Shown here: positions 25,801 to 37,630 of the stretch, piece by piece
Position numbering within the stretch: position 1 is the stretch's first letter
How the letters are laid out: the number at the start of each line of letters is the position of its first letter
Source of the DNA: Streptomyces sp. CGMCC 4.7035
Lineage (GTDB): Bacteria > Actinomycetota > Actinomycetes > Streptomycetales > Streptomycetaceae
Length of the DNA: 64,000 nt
Direction of reading: 5' to 3'
Assembly (NCBI RefSeq): GCF_031583065.1
Contig: NZ_CP134053.1
Span: 372,001 to 436,000, forward strand
Made by a program: the position numbers and the translations under genes
The notes under the pieces: model-generated
Told to the model about the DNA's origin: nothing
The model's database searches: none
Seen by the model: the letters and a program-made list of their open reading frames with translations, nothing else

Positions 25801-26315
25801 CCGACCTGCGTCACTTCCAGCACGGAGACCTCTCCGAAGGCTTCCGGCAGATGCTCATCGACGTACATGCCGACGCCTACGCCGACCAGATGGACGACCC
25901 CTTCCATCAGCGTTTCGCCTGGTTCGTCGACCATTGGTCGGGCATGGAGGGCTTCTCCTGCGTGGTGGCGTACGACGCCGACGAACCGGTCGGCTTCGCC
26001 TACGGCGCACCACTCGCCCCCGGCCGCGAGTGGTGGCGCTCCACCAGCTACGAGCCGAACAACGGCTACACCTCCACCTACGCCGTGTCCGAGGTCATGG
26101 TGCGCCCACGCTGGCGCAAGCAGGGCATCTCCGCACGACTCCACGAAGCGCTGCTGAAAGAACGCACGGAAGACCTCGCCGTACTCCTGGTCGACGTCAC
26201 GCACCCGAAGGTGCAGGCACTCTATGAGTTGTGGGGGTACGTAAAGGCCGGCGAGCAGCAGCCGTTCGCCGACTCGCCGGTATACGCGGTCATGATCAGG
26301 GACCTGCGGACGTGA
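25797..26315 (+). CDS. GNAT-family N-acetyltransferase
   Basis: 172 residues from GTG 25797, which overlaps the regulator stop as GTGA. The acetyl-CoA-binding fold is visible: VSEVMVRPRWRKQGISARLHEALL (motif A with R/Q-x-x-G-x-A/S) and then LLVDVTHPKVQALYELWGYVKAGEQ (motif B). The acceptor is unknown. In microviridin clusters a GNAT enzyme acetylates the peptide N-terminus, so a tailoring role for the neighbouring graspetide is possible but only by analogy. Confidence 0.85.
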   Translation: MTDLRHFQHGDLSEGFRQMLIDVHADAYADQMDDPFHQRFAWFVDHWSGMEGFSCVVAYDADEPVGFAYGAPLAPGREWWRSTSYEPNNGYTSTYAVSEVMVRPRWRKQGISARLHEALLKERTEDLAVLLVDVTHPKVQALYELWGYVKAGEQQPFADSPVYAVMIRDLRT

Positions 26316-26803
26316 GCGTTCGCCAGCAGTCCAAAGGGCTGAAGCCTGCCCTCGGATCCATGACACTCCTGGTCGCCGCCGTCATTGTCCATGACAAGGG
26401 AACCAACCGCGTCGTCCTCCTCCAGCGCAGCCAGAACGCCAAGTTCGCCCAGGGCATGTGGGACCTCCCCGTCGGCAAGAGCGAACCCGGCGAACCCATC
26501 ACCGAGACCGCGGTGCGCGAGCTGTACGAGGAGACCGGCCTGATCGTGAAGCCGGAGGCCCTGAAGGTCGCCCACATCATTCATGGTGCCTGGGGCGTAG
26601 AAGCTCCCAACGGCTTTCTCACCGTGGTCTTCGCCGCCGATGAATGGACCGGAGAACCCAAAAACCTCGAACCACGTAAGCACGACCAGGTCTGCTGGGT
26701 CGACGCTGACGCTATCCCCGAGGGGTTCGTTGACACCACGGCAAGCGCCCTCCGCCGGTACCTCACAGGCGGTTCGGAGGTTTCCCTCGATGGTTGGCGG
26801 TAG
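26312..26803 (+). CDS. NUDIX hydrolase
   Basis: 163 residues from GTG 26312, again a GTGA overlap with the gene before. The full Nudix box is present: GKSEPGE, then PITETAV, then RELYEETGLI. These enzymes split nucleoside diphosphates linked to another group. It is the third gene of the XRE-GNAT-NUDIX operon. The substrate is unknown. Confidence 0.88.
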   Translation: MSVRQQSKGLKPALGSMTLLVAAVIVHDKGTNRVVLLQRSQNAKFAQGMWDLPVGKSEPGEPITETAVRELYEETGLIVKPEALKVAHIIHGAWGVEAPNGFLTVVFAADEWTGEPKNLEPRKHDQVCWVDADAIPEGFVDTTASALRRYLTGGSEVSLDGWR

Positions 26804-26982
26804 CCTCCCGGAACCGTTAAATCAGGTCAGATATCGAGACGGGCGTGGCCCTCCGCGATGTGGCCACGTGTGCGCCAACGGCATTGCCATCGATCACAGC
26901 AACGGACTGGGCCTATCGATGGGTCATCACCAAGTAGGCCGGATCGACCGCGAGTGTCAGTGCTTCACGTCAAGATCGGTCT

Positions 26983-27315
26983 ATGCACATCGACCTGGAG
27001 CGGATAGCCGCGATCCAGCGGTCGGTCATCGGGGCCGTACTGCTCGTCGCCATGGTGATGGTGACGTACCGATCGCTTTCCTGGGTCGCGCGCCGGATTC
27101 GCCCGCTACAGGAGTGGTGGTCGGCTTGGAACACCAGGATTGCCGAACGGGACATAGCAGGTGGCTCTCCACCACAAGATGTTCGACCTGCTGCGCGAGG
27201 GAGCCGCTTACAGCGAAGCCGCCAAGGATCTTCTGCGGAAGGCTCAGTCGTTCTGGGCCAGTGCGCCGCACTCGGGGTGAGGCCGAAGGACGTTCTGCGG
27301 ACCGGATGGCGGTGA
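26983..27315 (+). CDS. Possible small membrane protein
   Basis: The first 60 residues look coding: one transmembrane helix (VIGAVLLVAMVMVTY) and then a basic amphipathic stretch. The C-terminal part is low quality and overlaps another short frame, so the gene may be frameshifted. No clear ribosome site is seen. The preceding 180 bases hold nothing I recognise. Confidence 0.35.
   Translation: MHIDLERIAAIQRSVIGAVLLVAMVMVTYRSLSWVARRIRPLQEWWSAWNTRIAERDIAGGSPPQDVRPAARGSRLQRSRQGSSAEGSVVLGQCAALGVRPKDVLRTGWR
27161..27280 (+). CDS. Short open frame, 39 residues
   Basis: GTG 27161 to TGA gives a helical peptide (MFDLLREGAAYSEAAKDLLRK region) overlapping the end of the preceding small membrane protein frame. 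It may be the true C-terminus of that gene after a frameshift. Confidence 0.25.
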   Translation: MALHHKMFDLLREGAAYSEAAKDLLRKAQSFWASAPHSG

Positions 27316-27372
27316 GCGGGCGCCGTGAGGATCAGCGTCGGTGATCACCTTGACGGCTGACGAGTCTTCGGC

Positions 27373-27872
27373 TTGGGCGTGCTCATCACCCTCCTCGGCT
27401 TGGTCTCCGGTGCGCAATTCAATCCAGCCGTCACGCTGGCAGAGCTGTGCACTGCCTACCGGGGTTACGCCGGTGTGACACTGCGCGACGGCCGTCTATG
27501 TCCCTGCGTAGATCGCCGGCGTCATCGCGGGCGCGATCCTGGTGGATGCGATGTTCGGCGAACTGTGTGAAGTGGTCCACCACCACGACCGCTCGGCTGG
27601 ACACCTGCCCCCGGGCGAGGTCGTTGCCACGGCCGGCCTGATCCTGCTGATCTTCGGCCTGGCCCGCACCTCCGCCTCCGCTTCGCGCCCGTCGCGGGCG
27701 CGTCGTACATCGGCGCCGCCTACTGGTCCACCTCGTCCGCGTCCGTTGCCGACCCGGCGGTGACCATCGGCCGTGCCTTCACCGACACCTCGCGGGCATC
27801 GCACGCGGTTCGCTCCTGGGCTTCATCGGCATACAGTTCGTCGGCGCGGTGGTCGGGCTGGCCCGGGTGCCG
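27373..27872 (+). pseudogene. Aquaporin/MIP-family pseudogene
   Basis: Pieces in different frames match a MIP channel: SGAQFNPAVTLAE near 27410-27450 holds the first NPA motif. SVADPAVTIGRAFTDT near 27740-27790 holds the second motif, with Asn changed to Asp. GSLLGFIGIQFVGAVVGL near 27808-27860 is the last helix in yet another frame. At least two frameshifts separate them. The second half resembles the channels found with actinobacterial arsenic-resistance genes, but no ars gene is nearby. Confidence 0.6.
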
Positions 27873-28080
27873 GGCTCCCGCCCGTTTGATCCACCTACCT
27901 GGCCTGGCTGGACACCCCTAGAACCTCGTGCCGGGCCCACATGCACGAAACCGCGCGTGCAGAACCTGCGCATGGCATGCGCGTCCTGACAGTCGATCAC
28001 CGCACGGCCCGGGTTAGTGGTGCCCTCATGCCAGCGAGCCCGGCCATTCCGTGATCTTGCAGCTTTCCTGAGGAGGCACC

Positions 28081-28518
28081 GTGCGCCTGCCGTATCTACT
28101 GAACGTCTCGAACCCCAACAGGTTGTCGGCCGACTCCGGCTTCACCTTTGCCGAGTTACTCGCCCCGGCCCTGACTGACGCGGGGGCCGAGGTGACCGTG
28201 GCCTCGCCGGTCGCGACCGGCGATACCCGGGTGGGCTTCGCGCCCACCACGGCGCCGGCCACAAAGTACCGGGCCCGCTTCCAGCCTGGCCTGGACGGCC
28301 TGATTGACCTGATCCGGCACACGCGGCCGGATGTGGTGGTGGCCAACCAGGTCGAAGCCACCCCTGCGATCCGGGCTGCGATCCTGGAAGCCCACGCGGA
28401 CGCTTTGATCGCCGGTTACTGCCACTACCTGCCCTTCTCCTTCGCTGACGACGGGCGTCTGGCGCTGGACGAAGCGCTCGGCGCACTCGCCATCGAAATC
28501 GACCTGTTGACGCAATAG
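28081..28518 (+). CDS. Glycosyltransferase-like N-terminal domain, probably truncated
   Basis: 145 residues from GTG 28081 with a strong GAGGAGG ribosome site. The pattern (LLNVSNPNRLSADSGFTFAELLAPALTDAGAEVTVASP, then HTRPDVVVANQVEATPAI) is a Rossmann-like half-domain as in GT-B glycosyltransferases. It ends before any second domain, so it is likely a fragment. It lies in the decayed right part of the element. Function is uncertain. Confidence 0.5.
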   Translation: MRLPYLLNVSNPNRLSADSGFTFAELLAPALTDAGAEVTVASPVATGDTRVGFAPTTAPATKYRARFQPGLDGLIDLIRHTRPDVVVANQVEATPAIRAAILEAHADALIAGYCHYLPFSFADDGRLALDEALGALAIEIDLLTQ

Positions 28519-28552
28519 CCGTAGGTTTGCCCCCCGGGACCGTACGCTCCTT

Positions 28553-28594
28553 GGCGCCCGCCGCCCGCCCCCTTCGAGGCAAACGGCGGGCGCC
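28553..28594 (+). terminator. Hairpin after truncated gene
   Basis: Perfect 11-bp inverted repeat GGCGCCCGCCG / CGGCGGGCGCC with a 20-base loop. It lies between the fragment gene and the converging exported-protein gene. Confidence 0.5.
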
Positions 28595-28674
28595 ATGTAT
28601 TCCTCGCCTGGCTCTTCTCCCTCGACGTCGCCTTCAGCACCACTCAACAACTCGTCCAGTGCGTCCGTCGCCGC

Positions 28675-29487
28675 CTACAAACCTTGAGGCGCGGCCGAAG
28701 GCCCACAGTCGCCTCGGGAGTCGTTGGCCGGTACTCGGTTTCCGCAAAGAATCATCTTCCATCGCAGATCCAGCGTGTACTGATGGTCTTCGATTCCGTC
28801 CACCGTGTAGTCGATCCACGCGCGGTTGATCACTCCGCCCTGTTCACCCACCGTCACAACGAAGAGAAGCTCGGTGAATCCGTTCTTGCCGTCAGCTACA
28901 TCGGCGCAGGTCTGGGTAATCTGTCGCCCCGGCCTGAGTTGTTCGTAGGTTCCGGGCCTGGGAATGTACGTGTGGCGATCCGGATCCACGAAGTCGGGTG
29001 GCTCACCCCTGGCGGACGCGATGCCGGCTGCACCGGAGTCCACGTTGCGCAACTGAAATGAGACGTTGAGCGGTTGCACAGAAGCTTCGTACCGGACGCT
29101 CTGGATCGTTATGTCTCGCCCTCTTGTGCTGCAGAGGTAGTAGGCACCGAACGACGCCACCCAGGGGTGAGTCTTCGGTTCGGCGACAACTATGAGACCG
29201 CCAGACGTACGCGCATCGAGATGATCGTCCGCATGCTGTCTGTTGTCGGCCGTCACGGAGAAGAGCAGAGTGCCGGCCATGGCTCCCGCTACCAGGGGTG
29301 AAACCGCGCGGACGGCCCGCCGGGGAGGCGTCTGAGGAGACGCAGCTCGGCGGGCCTTCACTGGCGATGCTGACGCTATGGGGAGCACCTGCCCCTTCTT
29401 CCTCGCTTGCCTATGGGGGGACGCCCATGCAGATGTTGCAGGGCGGAGTCGCTGCAGTGCCTTCCTCCTGTGCCGACGAGCCGGCAT
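28675..29487 (-). CDS. Putative exported protein
   Basis: 270 residues from ATG 29487, with AGGA 6 bases upstream. The long basic N-terminus (about 58 residues) leads into one hydrophobic segment (AVSPLVAGAMAGTLLFSVTA), so it is either a type II membrane protein or a secreted protein with an extended signal. The outer part of about 190 residues has scattered cysteines (YLCSTRG, TQTCADVAD, ILCGNR) and a beta-rich pattern. No family is recognised. It is the last gene before the right end of the element. Confidence 0.5.
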   Translation of the reverse strand: MPARRHRRKALQRLRPATSAWASPHRQARKKGQVLPIASASPVKARRAASPQTPPRRAVRAVSPLVAGAMAGTLLFSVTADNRQHADDHLDARTSGGLIVVAEPKTHPWVASFGAYYLCSTRGRDITIQSVRYEASVQPLNVSFQLRNVDSGAAGIASARGEPPDFVDPDRHTYIPRPGTYEQLRPGRQITQTCADVADGKNGFTELLFVVTVGEQGGVINRAWIDYTVDGIEDHQYTLDLRWKMILCGNRVPANDSRGDCGPSAAPQGL

Positions 29488-29709
29488 CGGGTTCCTGCCC
29501 GGTTGACTGCGCTACGGAACGGAAGCTGGTGATCGGCACCAGGGTGAACGAGAAGAATCGCGGCTTTTCGGCCAGCTCATCGCGGCCTTCGCCATCTACC
29601 GAAGCCTTCGCGCGACGATCCCATCATCGACTGGTCGTTGCCCGACTTGCCGTGGGCTATCCACAGCTTCGTGGATAGCGAGTCGGGTGACCTGGCCAAC
29701 GGTAGATAG

Positions 29710-29732
29710 TGCGTGAGCGATGCGTGAGCGGA
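29710..29732 (+). repeat. Right inner 23-bp repeat (candidate integrase arm site)
   Basis: Identical in sequence and orientation to 12634-12656. It lies 114 bases inside the right att repeat; the left copy lies 89 bases inside the left one. The rest of 29488-29846 shows no gene I can support. Confidence 0.6.
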
Positions 29733-29846
29733 CGGGACAGCACACGTTGGACAGGACGTCATGCCGATCCAGGCCGCAACTCTCTGATCAGCAGAAACGG
29801 GATCCGGTGGCACTTCCCGGCACTACTCGGGATGATCTTGGGGGCC

Positions 29847-29891
29847 CTCGTAATGCGTAGGTCTCGGGTTCGAATCCCGAAGGCGGCTCCG
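29847..29891 (+). repeat. attR: 45-bp direct repeat (tRNA-Thr 3' half remnant)
   Basis: Identical to 12500-12544. It lacks the 5' half of a tRNA, so it is a remnant created by integration. Confidence 0.9.
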
Positions 29892-29894
29892 AGA

Positions 29895-29931
29895 AACCCC
29901 AGGTCAGATAGTCGCTGACCTGGGGTTTTTG
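29895..29931 (+). terminator. Original tRNA-Thr terminator
   Basis: Stem AACCCCAGGTCAG / CTGACCTGGGGTT followed by TTTTT. This is probably the host tRNA's own terminator, displaced 17 kb by the insertion. Confidence 0.6.
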
Positions 29932-29954
29932 TTGCTCGCTCAATTGAACGGCGA

Positions 29955-32366
29955 TCAGGTCGCTTGAACGGCGATCAGGCAGGTGTCGTCATCGGTGTCG
30001 GCGATGGCGCACGACAGCAGGTGGTCGACATAGTCCTCCAGTTCGCCCACCGGGCGGCCCGCGGCAACGAGGAGCTGTCCGAGGGCTTGGTCCAGGTCGC
30101 TGTCGCGGCGCTCGATCAGGCCGTCGGTGTACAGCAGCAGGATGTCCTGCCGCTGCAGCTCGTGCAGGGTCTCCTCGTACGGGGCGGCGTCGACAGCACC
30201 CAGCAGCACGCCGTCCGGCGGCTTGAGCGCTTCGGCCTTCCCGCCGCTGACGAGGATCGGGGGCACGTGTCCCGCATTGGCCCAGCGCAGGGTGTGGGCG
30301 GCGGGATCGAACAGGCCGCAGACGACTGTCGCGGTGACCTGGTCGGTGAGGCAGCAGGCGACGCTGTTCAGCCAGGAGAGCAGCCGGCCCGGCCCCGCAC
30401 CGGTGATGGCCAGGCCGCGCAGGGCGTTGCGCAGGACGACCATGTCCGTCGCGGCAGAGATGCCGTGGCCGGCGATGTCGCCGACGGTGAGCAGCACCCG
30501 GCCGTCGGGCAGTACGACGGCGTCGTACCAGTCTCCGCCGACCCGTTGGTCCTCCTCCGCGGGGCGGTAGCGCACGGCGACCCGCAGTCCCGCCCTGTGC
30601 ACCGGGTGTGCCGTCGGGGGCATGATCGCCCGTTGCAGCTGCCGGGCCAGGCGGTGACGCTCGGCGGCCTGCTGCTCGGCACCGGCCAGCCGGTCCTGGG
30701 TGGCGGCCAGCGCTACCTCGGTCCAGTGCTGCGGGGATATGTCCTGGTAGGCGCCGCGTACGGCGACCAGGAGCCCGGAGGCGTCGCAGAGAGGTTCGGC
30801 GACCACCCGCAGGTGGCGGACCACCCCGTCGTCGCGCCGAAGCCGGAAGGTGATCGCGCATTCTTCCCGCTGGTGCAGCACGGTGCGCAGGAAGCGCCCC
30901 ACGGCGCCGGTGTCGTCGGGGTGCGCATGTCTGGAGAGCTGGTGCAGTGGCACCGGGGCCGCGCCGGGCGGCAGCCCGTACAGGGTGGACAGCTGCTCGG
31001 TCCAGGTGATCTCACCGGTGGTCAGGTTCTCCTCGAAGGCGCCGATCCGGCTGACCCGCTGGGCGTGCTCCAGCAGGTCGGCAAGCCGGGCGTCGCCCTC
31101 CGGGAGCCGCCAGCTGAGCAGCACCACGTCGCCGAAGCGGGCCAGCCCCACGGCAGCGACCACGGCCGGTGGGGCCGGGCTGCCCGGGAACCTGAGCACG
31201 GCGCTCCGGCTGCGATACGGGGCCCCGGTGCTGTGCACCCGCTTGATCCGCTCGAACAGCCCGCCCTCCCCGGCGAACAGCGGATACGCCTCCAGCAGCG
31301 GTAGCCCGGTCAGCGAGCCACGCGGACGACCGGCCGGGTCGGTGAAGCGCTCGTTGGTGTGCTCGATCACGAAGTCGGTGATCCGGCCGTCGCCGTCCCG
31401 CAGCGGCCGCAGCAGGGCGGCGGAGTCGAGCAGGCCGTCGAGCAGTCCGACGAGCCAGGCGGCAGTCCCGCCGGGCGGGACGCCCGACTCCACGCCGTGG
31501 TCCGAGAGTGACAGGGCGCAGAGCTGGGCCAGGGCGTCCAGCTGCCGCTGGAGGGGGAGCGCGGGCCGGCGGCCGGGCCAGTGGACCTCCAGCACGCCTA
31601 CCCGCCGGCCGCCGCCTTGAGCAGGCACGAGGGCTCGTGTGCCGCTGCTGCTGCCGCCGATGGTGGGCGGCGGCGCCGCCTCGCCGGACTCGGTGATCCA
31701 CAGCGTTCGGTCCTCGGTGATGGCCTGCTGGGCCGGGGTGCCGAGCCCGGGCGGGACATAGCGCCAGCGGGCGGCCTCGGCGGGGCCGAACCCTGCTTCT
31801 CCCGCCAGGGTGAGGGAGCCGTCGGGGGCTGCCGACCACACGGCGGCGGAGGTGGCGCCCAGCGGCCTCAGGGCCCGGTCGAGGAGGGCGCGGGCGAGCG
31901 CCTGGGTGTCGTCACCGGCCAGGATGGCGGCGGCCTCCGCCGTACGCAGCCGCAGGGCGGCCCCACGGTCCTGTGGTTCCGCGGCTTTCTCTGCCGTCCG
32001 GCTGGTGCCGGGTGTCGCTTGCGCGGCATGGGCTTCCGCGACCGCGAGGGCGGTGGCGTCCGAGGCGGCCTGGTTGACGATGTCGGCGGCCAGCTCGGGC
32101 AGGGCCGTCCGGGCGTCGGAGGCGAGCCTTCGCAGCTGCCGCGCGGCTTCGGACGGAGAGCAGCTCAGCCGTTCCACCAGGATGCCCTGGGCGAGTTCCA
32201 CCAGAACGCGGGCCTCGCCGTCCTCCCGCAGAGCGCGAATCTCGTTGCTCAGCCGGTCGACGGTGGCCGCCAGCCCCGCCACTCCGGCCTCACCGTGCAG
32301 TGCGGGACGCACGCCGGGTTCGGAAGGGGGCCGCGGCCGCGTGGGCACGCGCTGCTGCTCCGCCAT
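29955..32366 (-). CDS. ANTAR/GAF/PAS SpoIIE-type PP2C phosphatase
   Basis: 803 residues. In order: an ANTAR-like helical domain (about 35-105; VLVELAQGILVERLSCSPSEAARQL), a GAF domain (about 145-290), PAS-like domains (about 305-420 and 435-560), and a PP2C/SpoIIE phosphatase domain at about 590-803. The metal-binding motifs are GGDWYDAV, VGDIAGHG, NAGHVPP and LLYTDGLIERRDSD. Such proteins dephosphorylate anti-anti-sigma factors in stress or developmental switches. It follows the hybrid kinase gene by 63 bases on the same strand, suggesting an operon. The ATG has AGGAG upstream. The stop lies near the right border of the mobile element. Confidence 0.9.
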   Translation of the reverse strand: MAEQQRVPTRPRPPSEPGVRPALHGEAGVAGLAATVDRLSNEIRALREDGEARVLVELAQGILVERLSCSPSEAARQLRRLASDARTALPELAADIVNQAASDATALAVAEAHAAQATPGTSRTAEKAAEPQDRGAALRLRTAEAAAILAGDDTQALARALLDRALRPLGATSAAVWSAAPDGSLTLAGEAGFGPAEAARWRYVPPGLGTPAQQAITEDRTLWITESGEAAPPPTIGGSSSGTRALVPAQGGGRRVGVLEVHWPGRRPALPLQRQLDALAQLCALSLSDHGVESGVPPGGTAAWLVGLLDGLLDSAALLRPLRDGDGRITDFVIEHTNERFTDPAGRPRGSLTGLPLLEAYPLFAGEGGLFERIKRVHSTGAPYRSRSAVLRFPGSPAPPAVVAAVGLARFGDVVLLSWRLPEGDARLADLLEHAQRVSRIGAFEENLTTGEITWTEQLSTLYGLPPGAAPVPLHQLSRHAHPDDTGAVGRFLRTVLHQREECAITFRLRRDDGVVRHLRVVAEPLCDASGLLVAVRGAYQDISPQHWTEVALAATQDRLAGAEQQAAERHRLARQLQRAIMPPTAHPVHRAGLRVAVRYRPAEEDQRVGGDWYDAVVLPDGRVLLTVGDIAGHGISAATDMVVLRNALRGLAITGAGPGRLLSWLNSVACCLTDQVTATVVCGLFDPAAHTLRWANAGHVPPILVSGGKAEALKPPDGVLLGAVDAAPYEETLHELQRQDILLLYTDGLIERRDSDLDQALGQLLVAAGRPVGELEDYVDHLLSCAIADTDDDTCLIAVQAT

Positions 32367-32429
32367 GGGTGCTCCTCGGCCCGGGGATCCGGCGGGTGAC
32401 TGCTCGCCGGGTACCCCACCCCAAGCACA

Positions 32430-36215
<3,786 letters not shown>

Positions 36216-36492
36216 CTCCGCTCCCGCCGTACTGATCCGCCACCGGCCCACCGGCCGGAAAGCTGTCTGGAGGTTGCGGCCCTCGGCCCGCCCGGAGGCT
36301 GCCCGGCGGTCGCCCCGTCGTTTCCAGTGTGCCGCCGACGAGGAGCGTACGGCGGCCGGTCTGCTCGACGGTGCGGCGGAAGCCCTCCACGTCGCACGCG
36401 TTGATCTCGTCGTCACGCTGGACGTACGTCGCCCGGGGCGCGGTCTCGAACACCTCAGGAATCAGCGGGCCGTTCGCTGAGCGGTTCTTCTC

Positions 36493-36548
36493 AGTGCTGA
36501 CGAGTTAGTGCTGACGAGTTAGTGCTGACGAGTTAGTGCTGACGAGCG
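36493..36548. repeat. 14-bp tandem repeat, four units
   Basis: AGTGCTGACGAGTT repeats at 36493, 36507 and 36521, with a partial fourth unit. The array is flanked by two identical 20-bp copies (GAGCGGTTCTTCTCAGTGCT) at 36479 and 36544, the second of which covers the stop of the TrmH gene. Confidence 0.85.
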
Positions 36549-36555
36549 GTTCTTC

Positions 36556-37392
36556 TCAGTGCTTGCGCGAAGCCAAGCGCTGCCGTACGGCCTCGTAGGT
36601 GAAGAGGGCGGCCGACACCGCGACGTTGAGCGAGTCCACCTGGCCGAACATCGGGATCTTCGCCTTGGTGTGGCTGCCCGCGAGCCACTGGTCCGACAGG
36701 CCGTACTTCTCGCTGCCGACGAGGATCGCCGTGGGCCCGGTCATCTCGACGTCCGCCATGAGGACGTCCGTGTCGGGCGTCGTGGCGACCACGTTCACCG
36801 AGTGCTCGGCCAGCCAGTTCATGACCTCATCGGAGCCGGCGGAGGCGATCGGGACGGCGAACACCGTGCCCTTGCTGGCCCGGATCACGTTGGGGTTCCC
36901 CCAGTCGGTCACGGGATTGGCCGAGATCACGGCGGTCACCCCGGCCGCATCCGCGGTGCGGAGCATCGAGCCCAGGTTGCCGGGCTTCTCGACGCTCTCG
37001 CAGACGAGGAAGAGAGCCTGGTCGTCGACCGCGATGCGGGAGAGGTCCGTCTCGATGTCCGGCACCACGGCGAGCCAGCCGTCCGGACCCTCGCGGTAGG
37101 CGGCCTTGTCGAAGGCCTGCCGGCTGAGGCTGAACAGGGCGGCGCCGCGCTCCGCGGCACGGGCCACGACGTTCCTCGGGTCCGATCCGCCGGTCAGCGC
37201 GGGGCAGAAGTACAGCTCGCGGGGACGCACGCCCGCCCGCAGAGCGAGATCCAGTTCCTCGTACCCCTCGACGAGCGTCACTCCGGAGCTCTGCCTGTTC
37301 CGCCGGCGGCGGAGGGCGGCGAGTTCCTTCACATGGGGGTTGCTCGGGCTGGAGATTTCCTTGGGTGAACCAACCCGCGGGATGGACGGCAT
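36556..37392 (-). CDS. TrmH/SpoU-family rRNA 2'-O-methyltransferase
   Basis: 278 residues. A short RNA-binding N-terminal domain (SPSNPHVKELAALRRRRNR...LVEGYEEL) precedes the SPOUT knot methyltransferase fold, with the three SpoU motifs: VEKPGNLGSMLRTADAAG, ILVGSEKYGLS and IPMFGQVDSLNVAVSAALFTYE. It probably methylates a ribose in 23S rRNA or tRNA. No close match to the thiostrepton-resistance type N-terminus is apparent. It stands alone, downstream of a divergent glycosyltransferase. Confidence 0.9.
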   Translation of the reverse strand: MPSIPRVGSPKEISSPSNPHVKELAALRRRRNRQSSGVTLVEGYEELDLALRAGVRPRELYFCPALTGGSDPRNVVARAAERGAALFSLSRQAFDKAAYREGPDGWLAVVPDIETDLSRIAVDDQALFLVCESVEKPGNLGSMLRTADAAGVTAVISANPVTDWGNPNVIRASKGTVFAVPIASAGSDEVMNWLAEHSVNVVATTPDTDVLMADVEMTGPTAILVGSEKYGLSDQWLAGSHTKAKIPMFGQVDSLNVAVSAALFTYEAVRQRLASRKH

Positions 37393-37630
37393 CGGCGGTG
37401 GGAATCACGGTGCCCTTCGGGCTCCGATCCTCCGCCTCCTTTCTCTGGGGCACTGCGCGCGGTCGTGGCCAGGGTACCTGCGGCCGCGGAACCCGCGGGA
37501 CAGCGCGGCTTCCGTGCCCGCCCGGCCGAAAATTCATCCGGAGCAAGGAGAACCAGCGGACACCAGGGGTCCTCTTAGTGAACGGCTAGCATCGCGAGCA
37601 CAGTCGTCGGCCGGAGATGGGGAGGGTGTC

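Larger units (their letters stand above)
12500..29891. mobile_element. Integrative mobilizable element in tRNA-Thr, about 17.4 kb
   Basis: It is bounded by perfect 45-bp direct repeats, the left one within tRNA-Thr. Inside are a tyrosine integrase next to the left end, an XRE regulator, an excisionase-like protein, a DUF3631 ATPase, iteron-like repeats, a DUF2637 membrane protein, MobC, a relaxase, and cargo including a graspetide cluster. It lacks a visible FtsK/TraB translocase, which classical actinomycete integrative conjugative elements of the pSAM2 type carry, so it probably needs a helper to transfer. The right end, about 27-29.7 kb, holds decayed genes. Confidence 0.85.

Noticed and set aside
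29577..29813. Minus-strand small gene at the element's right end
   Set aside because: No ribosome site, overlaps the 23-bp repeat, and the composition is not protein-like.
12500..29891. Element as a prophage
   Set aside because: No capsid, terminase, portal, tail or lysis genes; relaxase and MobC point to conjugative mobilization.
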